Shown: positions 57,452-64,000 of the stretch, piece after piece
How positions within the stretch are numbered: position 1 is the stretch's first letter
Layout: each line of letters starts with the position of its first letter
From: Streptomyces fumigatiscleroticus
GTDB lineage: Bacteria; Actinomycetota; Actinomycetes; Streptomycetales; Streptomycetaceae
Length of the DNA: 64,000 bases
Reading direction: 5' to 3'
NCBI RefSeq assembly: GCF_014647975.1
Contig: NZ_BMQF01000006.1
Location: 62,001 to 126,000 of the forward strand
Position numbers and translations under genes: made by a program
Notes under the pieces: model-generated
Seen by the model: the letters and a program-made list of their open reading frames with translations, nothing else
What the model was told of the DNA's origin: nothing
Database searches by the model: none

Positions 57452-58374
57452 TGAGCTCCCCCACTGGGCCCGCGTCCGGCCTGCCAGTACGAATGCCGCG
57501 CCCCCGCCAGCCCGGACGGCACCGCCGTCCCGAACCTCTGGTGGCTCCCGAGGGCGCGCCCGCGCTCGTCCTCGCGGTGCCGGGCACGCCCAGCAGCGCC
57601 ACCCGCGGCCTCGCCGAGGAGGTCGTGAGCATCGCCCGCTCCGAGCTGCCCGGCCTCGACGCCCGGATCGGCCACGTCGAGGGGGACGGCGAGGAGTTCC
57701 CCTCGCTCCCGTCCGTGCTGACCCGCGCCGCCGAGGAGCGCACCGCCCGTTATGAGCAGGCGGTCGCCGCCGGCCTCGAGGCCAAGGAGCCCGAGGGCCC
57801 CGTCGCCGTCGTGGTGCCGCTGCTGGCCGGCCCGGACAGCGCGCTGCTGCGCCAGGTCCGCCAGGCCGTGATGGACAGCCGGGTCGCCGCGGAGCTGACC
57901 GATGTGCTCGGCCCGCACCCGCTGCTCGCCGAGGCGCTGCACGTCCGGCTCTCCGAGGCCGGTCTGGCCCGCGCCGACCGTGCCCGGCTGTTCACCGTGG
58001 CCACCGCCGCGGACGGCATCATCCTGGCCTCCGTGGGCGGCGACGAGGCCGTGCAGGCGGCGGGGATCACCGGCATGCTGCTCGCCGCGCGCCTGGCCGT
58101 GCCGGTGATGGCGGCGGCCCTGGACGAGGAGGGCTCGATCGCGTCCGTCGCCGAGCAGCTGCGTTCCTCGGGCTCGCAGCAGCTGGCGCTGGCGCCGTAT
58201 CTGATCGGCCCGGAGATCGACGCGTCCGTGGTCGAGGAGGCGGCCAAGGAGGCGGACTGCTCGGCCGCCGAGGCGCTCGGCGCCTACCCCGCCATCGGGA
58301 AGCTGGCCCTGGCCAAGTACACGACGGCGCTGGGCATCACCCCCCAGCAGCCGCAGGGCACCCCGGTCCGCTGA
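57451..58374 (+). CDS. Sirohydrochlorin chelatase (CbiX/SirB) family protein
   Basis: A 307-residue protein with two chelatase-like halves. The first half starts ALVLAVPGTPSSATRGLAEEVVSIARSELP and includes VAVVVPLLAGPDSAL. The second includes DGIILASVGGDEAVQAAGI and QLALAPYLIGPEID. The usual HGS metal histidine is replaced by PGTP in the first half, so it may not insert metal as the standard enzymes do. A 40-residue Pro/Arg-rich N-terminus (MPRPRQPGRHRRPEP) precedes the domain. The ATG at 57451 follows a -10 box, so the start is probably leaderless. Confidence 0.82.
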   Translation: MSSPTGPASGLPVRMPRPRQPGRHRRPEPLVAPEGAPALVLAVPGTPSSATRGLAEEVVSIARSELPGLDARIGHVEGDGEEFPSLPSVLTRAAEERTARYEQAVAAGLEAKEPEGPVAVVVPLLAGPDSALLRQVRQAVMDSRVAAELTDVLGPHPLLAEALHVRLSEAGLARADRARLFTVATAADGIILASVGGDEAVQAAGITGMLLAARLAVPVMAAALDEEGSIASVAEQLRSSGSQQLALAPYLIGPEIDASVVEEAAKEADCSAAEALGAYPAIGKLALAKYTTALGITPQQPQGTPVR

Positions 58375-58389
58375 CGCGCACCGTGTGAG

Positions 58390-58425
58390 GAGGGGCCCGT
58401 TCCCGGCGCCGGGGACGGGCCCCTC
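58390..58425. terminator. 17-bp bidirectional terminator
   Basis: GAGGGGCCCGTTCCCGG (58390-58406) pairs with CCGGGGACGGGCCCCTC (58409-58425) with one G-U-type mismatch and a 2-base loop, between the converging CbiX-like and lactonase genes. Confidence 0.82.
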
Positions 58426-58442
58426 CGTGCTGTCCGGGCGGT

Positions 58443-59477
58443 TCAGCCGAAGACCACGCAGGACGCGGCCGGCACCCGCACGGAGCCCTGGCGGCGCGGC
58501 AGGCCGGTGTCCGGGTCGGCCGTGAACCAGGTGACGTTCCCGGAGCGCTCGTTGGCCGTGTACAGCAGGCCGCGGTACTCGGCGAGCGCCCGCGGCCAGT
58601 GGCCGCCGCAGGGCACCGTCCCCGTGAGCCGCAGCCCGTCCGGTTCGACGGCGAACACGGACAGGACGTCCTCGCCGCGGGTCGCGGTCCACACGAAGCG
58701 GCCGTCGGGCGAGGCGACGATGCCCGACGGGTAGGCGTCGCCGGCCGGGGCGCCGGGCAGTACGGCGATCTCGGTGAGCGGCTCCAGGGAGCCGTCGGCC
58801 GCGTGCCAGCGGCAGACGGTGACGGTCGGGGTGAGCTCGTTGAGCACATAGGCGTGGCAGCCGTCCGGGTGGAAGGCCAGGTGGCGCGGTCCCGAGCCGG
58901 GGCGCAGCGCGGTCTCCCGGTGCACGGCGGGGGCCCCGTCCGTCAGCGTGCACACCCGTACCGAGTCCGTGCCGAGGTCGACGCTGACGGCCCACCGTCC
59001 GCTCGGGTCGGGCTGCACCTGGTGGGCGTGCGGTCCCTGCTGGCGCGGGGTGTTCGGCCCCGAGCCGGTGTGGCGCAGGACGCCGGACGCGGAGCGCGCC
59101 AGGGTGCCGTCGGCCCGGACCGGCACGGCGGTGACGCTGCCCGAGCCGTAGTTGGCGGTCAGCACATGGCCGTCGAACAGGCTGAGGTGGGTGGGTTCGT
59201 CGCCCTCGACGGGCACGGGCGGGCCGGCCGGCTCGGGCCGGTCCCCGGTCACGCGGTAGGCGGCCACCGCGCCCCGGGCCGTCTCGCTGACCGCGTAGAG
59301 CGTGTCCCGGGTGGGCGACAGGGCCAGGCAGGAGGGGTCGGGCACGCCGTTCACGCTGTTCAGGACGGTCAGGGCGCCGGTGTCCGCGACGGCGGCCGTC
59401 ACGATTCCGGGGCCTCCGGCCGCCGTGAACGACCCGATGAACGCCCGTCGCTGCCTCTTGCCGCCGTCCGCCACCAC
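58443..59477 (-). CDS. Lactonase family beta-propeller protein
   Basis: A 344-residue seven-bladed beta-propeller of the 6-phosphogluconolactonase/carboxymuconate cyclase family. Blades read GVPDPSCLALSPTRDTLYAVSE, QVQPDPSGRWAVSVDLGTDSVRVCTL, GPRHLAFHPDGCHAYVLNEL, GIVASPDGRFVWTATRGEDVL and HWPRALAEYRGLLYTANERSG. It probably hydrolyses a sugar lactone. GAGGGGA lies five bases before the GTG at 59475-59477, which is the chosen start. GGTCTAGACC in its promoter matches the core of a DasR box, linking it to amino-sugar control. Confidence 0.87.
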   Translation of the reverse strand: MVADGGKRQRRAFIGSFTAAGGPGIVTAAVADTGALTVLNSVNGVPDPSCLALSPTRDTLYAVSETARGAVAAYRVTGDRPEPAGPPVPVEGDEPTHLSLFDGHVLTANYGSGSVTAVPVRADGTLARSASGVLRHTGSGPNTPRQQGPHAHQVQPDPSGRWAVSVDLGTDSVRVCTLTDGAPAVHRETALRPGSGPRHLAFHPDGCHAYVLNELTPTVTVCRWHAADGSLEPLTEIAVLPGAPAGDAYPSGIVASPDGRFVWTATRGEDVLSVFAVEPDGLRLTGTVPCGGHWPRALAEYRGLLYTANERSGNVTWFTADPDTGLPRRQGSVRVPAASCVVFG

Positions 59478-59532
59478 CGCTGTCCCCTCTCGTCCTGGGC
59501 CGTCCGCCGTGACGGTAGCAGTTGACGGCGTA

Positions 59533-59542
59533 GGTCTAGACC
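59533..59542 (-). promoter_or_regulatory. GGTCTAGACC palindrome, DasR-like core
   Basis: The perfect palindrome GGTCTAGACC stands about 56 bp before the lactonase start. It is the core of the DasR site (consensus ACTGGTCTAGACCACT). The outer bases match only on one side (CCTGGTCTAGACCTAC on the minus strand, 12 of 16). Confidence 0.55.
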
Positions 59543-59617
59543 AGGACTCCGGTGGGTTCCCCCGCCCGGGTTTCCGGCGGGGGGAACACCGGCGGGGCGG
59601 CGCCCGGCTCCGGCGCC

Positions 59618-61108
59618 TCAGGCGCCGACCAGCGGGGAGCCCGACGGCGCCCCCAGCGGCGCGGCCAGCTCGGCCAGGGCCCGTTCCAGGCCGTACAGGT
59701 GGGCCAGCGCGGGCTCGGCCGCGGGGGGTCCGTCCTCCCGGAGGGTGACGGCGCCACCGCCGGTGAGTGCCTCGACGGCGGCCTCGACCCGCCAGCAGGC
59801 GGCGGCCAGGCGTGCGTCGTGCGAGGCCTCGGGGTCGGCGGCGACGGCGACCAGGCCGCGGATCTCCCGGGCGCAGTCGTCGAGCAGGGCGAGCACCCGG
59901 CGGGCGCGCCGCTTGCGGCCGAGCACCGGGTTGAGCGGGTGCACCAGCGGGGCGACCGAGAGGCGTACCCGGGCGAGCAGCCGCTCCAGTTCGGCGACGC
60001 GCGGCGCCGGGTCGGCGCCCTCGGTACCGGCCAGCCGGGCGGCGGCCTCGGCGGTGCAGGCGTGGACGCAGCGCAGGGCCCGCTGGATCCAGGCGTCGGT
60101 GACGGAGTGGGTGGTGACGGGCAGCACCAGGACGACGGCCAGCGCGGCGCCGAGCGCGCCGACGCCGGTCTCCGCCAGGCGCAGGGCGAGCAGGCCGGGG
60201 GTGAGCACGCCCAGCAGTCCGTAGAGCAGCTCGGCGAGGAGCGTCACGCAGAGCATCATCCAGGTGTAGGACACGGCGGCCGAGTAGAAGATGCCGAAGA
60301 CGCAGACGGCGGCGAGCACGGCCGTGGGCACCGCGGCTCCGTTCACCGGGACGGCGAGGAGCAGGCCGAGGCCGATGCCGAGGACGGTGCCGAGGATCCG
60401 GCGGAAGCCGCGGACCAGGGTCTCGCCCCGCGAGGTGGTGTTGACGAAGATCCACCAGGTGGCGCCGACGGCCCAGTACCAGCGCTGCCCGGAGACCAGC
60501 TGGCCCACGACGAGGGCGAAGCCCGCGCCGGCGGTGGCCTGGACGGCCTGGCGGGTGGTGATGCGGGCCAGACCGGTGCCGCCCGGCGGGGCGGGTACGA
60601 CGGCCGGGGGCAGCCGGCGCTCGTAGCACCACAGTCCGAAGCGCACCGCCGCGGCGGCGAGCACGGACAGCAGGACGGCGGCGCACAGCTCGGGCAGCCG
60701 GCCGGGGGTGGCGTGCAGGAACTGGGCGACGAAGAAGGTCATGAACGCGAACACGCCGAGGCTGTGCCCGCGCGGGCCCCAGCGGCGCGCGTACACGCCC
60801 GCGCCGGTCACGGCGAGGAAGGCGAGGTCCCGCGCCACCGGGTGGTCGTGCAGTCCGGCCGCGGCGGCGAGCACCGGCAGACCGGCGACCGGCAGCAGCG
60901 CGGTGGTGACCGCCTGCCCGCGGACGGTGGCGTCGGAGACGGTGAAGAGGGCGAGCAGCGCGGCGAGCCCGCCGGTGACGGCGCCCGCGAGGGAGTGTCC
61001 GGCCAGGCCGCAGACGACGACGGCGAGCCCGATACCGAGGACGGCGCGCGCGGCGAACCGCAGCCGCGTCCGCCCCGGGTCCGGAGCCACGAACACCCTT
61101 TTCAGCAC
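59618..61108 (-). CDS. FUSC family membrane protein, second copy type
   Basis: A 496-residue membrane protein with two hydrophobic blocks (25-160 and 190-340) and a soluble C-terminal part. The signature RWYWAVGATWWIFVNTTSRGETLVRGFRRILGTVLGIGLG matches FUSC-like aromatic acid exporters. It differs strongly from the FUSC protein at 35293 and has no MarR partner. Its GTG start (61106-61108) lies next to the repeated TTGGCACA motifs and opposite an Lrp-type gene, so an Lrp-family regulator probably controls it. Cargo not known. Confidence 0.88.
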   Translation of the reverse strand: MLKRVFVAPDPGRTRLRFAARAVLGIGLAVVVCGLAGHSLAGAVTGGLAALLALFTVSDATVRGQAVTTALLPVAGLPVLAAAAGLHDHPVARDLAFLAVTGAGVYARRWGPRGHSLGVFAFMTFFVAQFLHATPGRLPELCAAVLLSVLAAAAVRFGLWCYERRLPPAVVPAPPGGTGLARITTRQAVQATAGAGFALVVGQLVSGQRWYWAVGATWWIFVNTTSRGETLVRGFRRILGTVLGIGLGLLLAVPVNGAAVPTAVLAAVCVFGIFYSAAVSYTWMMLCVTLLAELLYGLLGVLTPGLLALRLAETGVGALGAALAVVLVLPVTTHSVTDAWIQRALRCVHACTAEAAARLAGTEGADPAPRVAELERLLARVRLSVAPLVHPLNPVLGRKRRARRVLALLDDCAREIRGLVAVAADPEASHDARLAAACWRVEAAVEALTGGGAVTLREDGPPAAEPALAHLYGLERALAELAAPLGAPSGSPLVGA

Positions 61109-61120
61109 TGCTTACCGCCC

Positions 61121-61339
61121 CCTTGGCACATCGGCACGAAAAAGGCGCCGCGGGGATCCGCAGCGCCATCGACACCTCCATATCAGCATCACCTCCGCCA
61201 CTGGCTCAAGACCTTTCTTTTTCACTGGGCCATTGGCACAGTTTTCGACGGACGGTGGCGGCCCCGGGAGAGCCAACGGCCCAGGTCGGACGGTCCAGCC
61301 CAGCGGCCGTCCGATGGGCCATTGGTACAGTCGGCGACG
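61121..61339. promoter_or_regulatory. Three TTGGCACA-type sites between FUSC and Lrp genes
   Basis: TTGGCACA stands at 61123 and 61233 and TTGGTACA at 61322. The last two are parts of 25-bp repeats (61226-61250 and 61315-61339) that agree in 21 bases, starting TGGGCCATTGG and ending CGACG. Such repeated sites are typical of Lrp/AsnC regulators. TACAGT in the last copy could also be the -10 box of the Lrp gene. Confidence 0.6.
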
Positions 61340-61370
61340 ATCACCGACTGCACGAGGAGGCCGGGGCACC

Positions 61371-61847
61371 GTGGCCGTGGACGAGCTCGACACCCGTATC
61401 CTGCGGCTGCTGCTGGAGCAGCCCCGCACCAGCGTGCGCGAGTACGCCCGTATCCTCGGCGTCGCCCGCGGCACGGTGCAGGCCCGCCTCGACCGTCTGG
61501 AACGGGACGGCGTGGTCACCGGCACCGGCCCCACCCTCTCCCCCGCCGCGCTCGGCCACCCGGTGCTCGCCTTCGTGCACATCGAGGTCACCCAGGGCCA
61601 TCTGGACGACGTGGGCGACGCGCTCGCCGCGGTCCCCGAGATCGTCGAGGCCTTCTCGATCACGGGTGGCGGGGATCTGCTGACCCGGGTCGTGGCGCGC
61701 GACAACGCCCATCTGGAGGACGTCATCCAGAAACTGATCAGCCTGCCCGGCGTGGTCCGCACCCGCACCGAGGTGGCACTGCGCGAGCGCGTCCCGCACC
61801 GGCTGCTGCCGCTGGTGGAGTCGATCGGCCGCGCGGCCCGCTCATGA
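61371..61847 (+). CDS. Lrp/AsnC family transcriptional regulator
   Basis: A 158-residue regulator. LDTRILRLLLEQPRTSVREYARILGVARGTVQARLDRLERDGVV is the winged helix-turn-helix. The effector domain (VLAFVHIEVTQGHLDDVGDALAAVPEIVEAFSITGGGDLLTRVVARDN) is the RAM domain that usually binds an amino acid. GAGGAGG lies ten bases before the GTG at 61371. A GTG two codons further is an alternative. It is divergent from the second FUSC gene with three repeated sites in between. Its stop overlaps the stop of the TetR gene in the palindrome TCATGA. Confidence 0.9.
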   Translation: MAVDELDTRILRLLLEQPRTSVREYARILGVARGTVQARLDRLERDGVVTGTGPTLSPAALGHPVLAFVHIEVTQGHLDDVGDALAAVPEIVEAFSITGGGDLLTRVVARDNAHLEDVIQKLISLPGVVRTRTEVALRERVPHRLLPLVESIGRAARS

Positions 61848-62483
61848 CCGGACGGCCGGGCCGTCCCCGGTGATCCCCAGCAGACGCAGACAGAGGGCGG
61901 TGGCGTCGCGGACGGCGCCGTCGTAGGTGTCCGGCCGTCCGGCGGCCCGGCGGGCGAACTCCACGCACATGCCACCGACGGCCACCGCCACGGCGAGCGG
62001 CTCGGCGGCCGGGCGGGCACGGCCCTCGGCGACGAGACGGCGGATGTAGCGGGCGTGCCGGCGCACCGGCCGCTCCCGGATCTCCCGCCACAGCTCCGCC
62101 AGGTCCGCGTCCGTACGGGCCTGCTGCTCCAGCGGGCCGAGCAGCGGCAGGTGCCGGGCGTAGGCGGCGATGAACGCGCCGACGGAGGCCCGCACGACGG
62201 CGCGGACGTCGTCCGTGTCCACGCCCGGCACCTCCTGCGCGGCGAGGAAGGCGTCCCGTACCCGGACGGCCAGGACGCGGAAGATCTCCTCCTTGGAGGC
62301 GAAGTACACATAGAAGCCCGCCCGGGAGACCCGCGCCTCGGCGGTGATGTCGGCGACGGTGGCCGGACCGTAGCCGCGCCGGGCGAAGACGGCCTCGGCC
62401 GCGTCCAGCAGCCGTCCGCGGGCCGGCGTCCCGCTGCGGTCGCGGGCGGTGCGGACCGCCCAGGCCTTGTCGGTAGGTACCAC
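61842..62483 (-). CDS. TetR family transcriptional regulator of the carboxylase operon
   Basis: A 213-residue TetR-type repressor. The helix-turn-helix is in GRLLDAAEAVFARRGYGPATVADITAEARVSRAGFYVYFASKEEIF. The C-terminal part (AFIAAYARHLPLLGPLEQQARTDADLAELWREIRERP) is typical of regulators that sense acyl-CoA or drugs. It starts at a GTG (62481-62483) and is divergent from the biotin carboxylase gene, with a 24-bp near-palindrome between. It probably represses that operon and itself. Its stop codon overlaps the Lrp stop. Confidence 0.9.
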   Translation of the reverse strand: MVPTDKAWAVRTARDRSGTPARGRLLDAAEAVFARRGYGPATVADITAEARVSRAGFYVYFASKEEIFRVLAVRVRDAFLAAQEVPGVDTDDVRAVVRASVGAFIAAYARHLPLLGPLEQQARTDADLAELWREIRERPVRRHARYIRRLVAEGRARPAAEPLAVAVAVGGMCVEFARRAAGRPDTYDGAVRDATALCLRLLGITGDGPAVRS

Positions 62484-62494
62484 GCGGCCAGCGT

Positions 62495-62518
62495 ATTGAC
62501 GTTGACGTCAATGTCAAT
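62495..62518. promoter_or_regulatory. 24-bp TetR operator between the TetR and carboxylase genes
   Basis: The sequence 62495-62518 is a palindrome with one mismatched pair, centred on TTGACGTCAA and ending in ATTGAC/GTCAAT arms. It stands 11 bp from the TetR start and 41 bp from the carboxylase ATG, so binding would block both. Confidence 0.75.
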
Positions 62519-62559
62519 GAGCATGGCGGGGCCGTCCGTCGACGTCTGGAGGGGCTCCG

Positions 62560-64000
62560 ATGGGTTCTGCCGCCGTGCTCGTCGCCAACCGCGGGGAGAT
62601 CGCCGTACGGGTGCTGCGGGCGGCGGCCGAGGCGGGGATGCGCACCGTCGCGGTGCACGCCGAGGGCGACGACGCGCATGTCCGGGCGGCCGACGAGGCG
62701 GTGCCGGTGAGCGGCTACCGGGACGCCGAGGCACTGCTCGCCGCCGCGCGCCGCACGGGCTGCGGCTTCCTCCACCCCGGCTACGGCTTCCTCAGCGAGG
62801 ACGCGGGGTTCGCGCGGCGCTGCGCCGAGGCGGGCGTCACCTTCGCCGGGCCGTCCCCGGAGGTGCTGGAGATCTTCGGCGACAAGGCGCGGGCCCGGGA
62901 GCTGGCGGCGGCGACGGGGGTTCCGGTGCTGCCGGGGACGCGGGCGACCGGCCTCGCACAGGCCCGGGAGTTCCTCGCGGGCGGGCCCCTCATGGTCAAG
63001 GCCGTCGGCGGGGGCGGCGGGCGCGGTCTGCGGGTCGTGCGACGGCCCGAGGAGCTGGCGGAGGCCTGGGAGCGGTGCCGTTCGGAGGCCGAAGCGGGCT
63101 TCGGGCGGGGCGAGCTGTACGTGGAGCGGCTGCTGGAGGGGGCCCGGCACATCGAGGTGCAGGTGGCCGGGGACGCGACCGGTGCCCTCACCCACCTGTG
63201 GGACCGGGACTGCACCGCGCAGCGCCGGCACCAGAAGCTGATCGAGATCGCCCCGGCGCCCGGACTCCCGGACGCCGTGCGGGCGGGGATCCTCGACAGC
63301 GCGCTGCGGCTGGCCCGCGCCGCGCGCTGCACCAGCCTGGTCACCTTCGAGTTCCTGGTCGGCGACGACGGGTTCCACTTCATCGAGGCCAATCCGCGCA
63401 TCCAGGTGGAGCACACCGTCACCGAGGAGGTGACCGGCGTCGACCTCGTCGCCGTACAGCTGCGGCTGGCCGCCGGGGAGACGCTGGACGGGCTGGGGCT
63501 GTCGGGGCCGCCCGCGCCGCCCCGCGGGTTCGCCGTGCAGGCGCGGGTGTACGCCGAGGAACCGGCCCCGGACGGCGGGGTGCGCCCCTCGACGGGCCGG
63601 ATCACCCGGTTCGAGGTGCCCACCGGTCCGGGCGTCCGGGTCGACACGGCCGCCCGGACCGGCACGGAGGTCGGCGTCCGCTACGACCCGCTGCTGGCGA
63701 AGGTCGTCGCGCATGTGCCCCACGGCGGTGCCGACGCGGCCTGCGCGCGGGCGCGGCGGGCGCTGGGCGAGTTCGCCGTGGAGGGCGTGCGGACGGGGAT
63801 CCCGCTGCTGCGGGAGGTCCTGGCACGGCCGCGTTTCTGGGCGCGCCCGGGGCTGGTGGAGGAGCACTGGCGGGCGCTGCCCCGGAACGCGGCGGAACCG
63901 GTGGACGGGGCGGTGGCCGCGCCCCTGAGCGGGACCGTGGTCTCGGTGGAGGTGTCCGCCGGTGAGGCGGTGCGCGCCGGTCAGCAGCTGCTGGTGGTCG
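62560..64000 (+). CDS. Biotin-dependent acyl-CoA carboxylase, biotin carboxylase part (runs off window)
   Basis: The first 480 codons of a gene that runs past the right edge. It is a biotin carboxylase: VLVANRGEIAVRVLRAA, ATP loop KAVGGGGGRGLRVV (147-160), catalytic CTAQRRHQKLIEIAP, and FHFIEANPRIQVEHTVTEEVTG. Immediately after this domain, at about residue 454, a biotinyl-like segment APLSGTVVSVEVSAGEAVRAG begins and runs to the edge. Ordinary acyl-CoA carboxylase alpha subunits have about 100 linker residues there, so this may be a single-chain enzyme with the carboxyltransferase further on. GGAGGGG five bases before the ATG fixes the start. TetR-controlled by inference. Confidence 0.93.
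   Translation, partial: MGSAAVLVANRGEIAVRVLRAAAEAGMRTVAVHAEGDDAHVRAADEAVPVSGYRDAEALLAAARRTGCGFLHPGYGFLSEDAGFARRCAEAGVTFAGPSPEVLEIFGDKARARELAAATGVPVLPGTRATGLAQAREFLAGGPLMVKAVGGGGGRGLRVVRRPEELAEAWERCRSEAEAGFGRGELYVERLLEGARHIEVQVAGDATGALTHLWDRDCTAQRRHQKLIEIAPAPGLPDAVRAGILDSALRLARAARCTSLVTFEFLVGDDGFHFIEANPRIQVEHTVTEEVTGVDLVAVQLRLAAGETLDGLGLSGPPAPPRGFAVQARVYAEEPAPDGGVRPSTGRITRFEVPTGPGVRVDTAARTGTEVGVRYDPLLAKVVAHVPHGGADAACARARRALGEFAVEGVRTGIPLLREVLARPRFWARPGLVEEHWRALPRNAAEPVDGAVAAPLSGTVVSVEVSAGEAVRAGQQLLVV

Noticed and set aside
62055..63965. A 636-codon plus-strand frame overlapping the TetR and carboxylase genes
   Set aside because: It is out of frame with the biotin carboxylase, its peptide is Arg/Gly-rich nonsense, and it runs antisense through the TetR gene. 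The real gene in another frame starts at 62560 and leaves the window.

Overview
The window is a 64 kb stretch of very GC-rich actinobacterial chromosome. It looks like Streptomyces: third codon positions are almost always G or C, many genes start with GTG, and several starts sit 6-8 nt after a TANNNT -10 box with no room for a leader. The families present (mycothiol-dependent isomerase, SARP, DUF6421, DUF6214, DUF5134, DUF6986) point the same way. I see no rRNA, tRNA, CRISPR array or intact insertion sequence. It reads as ordinary chromosome, with about 60 genes in short operons of one to three genes.

Layout. 1-2176: minus-strand sugar operon (Gfo/Idh/MocA oxidoreductase, DUF6807 protein, start of a cupin-like gene) behind a LacI-type operator. 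2515-5526: MFS transporter, an 18-bp minisatellite of about 500 bp, a mycothiol-dependent isomerase homologue, a MarR gene. 5610-11026: MMPL exporter, histidine kinase and response regulator in one operon, divergent from a small SARP whose promoter carries a ladder of CTGGAA repeats. 11378-16942: geranylgeranyl-reductase-like flavoprotein, M20 dipeptidase, MBL hydrolase, a 154-bp tandem duplication, an AAA-NUDIX fusion and a small exported protein. 17116-22480: secreted GH27 alpha-galactosidase, ROK sugar kinase and divergent LacI repressor sharing one palindrome. 22498-29060: DUF6986 aldolase, secreted EEP phosphatase, etfB-etfA, flavin reductase, thioredoxin, plsC. 29124-33472: a possible MITE touching the stop codon of a threonine-aldolase-like gene, SDR, DUF6421 and GDPD. 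33490-43240: GNAT, VOC, MarR-FUSC pair, DUF5134, M56 peptidase, PAP2 phosphatase, a degraded stretch, TetR, and a divergent LVIVD/DUF305 pair. 43402-48522: DUF6214, ferredoxin-NADP reductase, NCS2 purine permease overlapped antisense by an ArsR gene, and an old yellow enzyme. 48587-51031: plant cell wall pair (CE1 esterase with CBM2, and PL3 pectate lyase) under CebR-like boxes. 51119-64000: PaaX/AidB pair, Asp-box protein, ung with a BadF-type kinase, CbiX-like protein, lactonase with a DasR-like box, a second FUSC gene with an Lrp regulator, and a TetR gene divergent from a biotin carboxylase that runs off the window.

How the genes fit together. Several blocks suggest a saprophyte that digests plant polymers (alpha-galactosidase, esterase-CBM2, pectate lyase) and handles the released sugars under LacI-type control. 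Regulator-target pairs with visible operators are common (LacI/ROK, MarR/FUSC, ArsR/OYE, PaaX/AidB, TetR/carboxylase, Lrp/FUSC).

The least expected signal is a set of unrelated tandem arrays (16, 13, 18, 20 and 154 bp units) that begin close after stop codons, together with two coding regions whose N-termini appear to be products of the same kind of repeat growth. I found no clear new multi-gene defence or mobile system. All calls come from reading the sequence by eye; no search was run.
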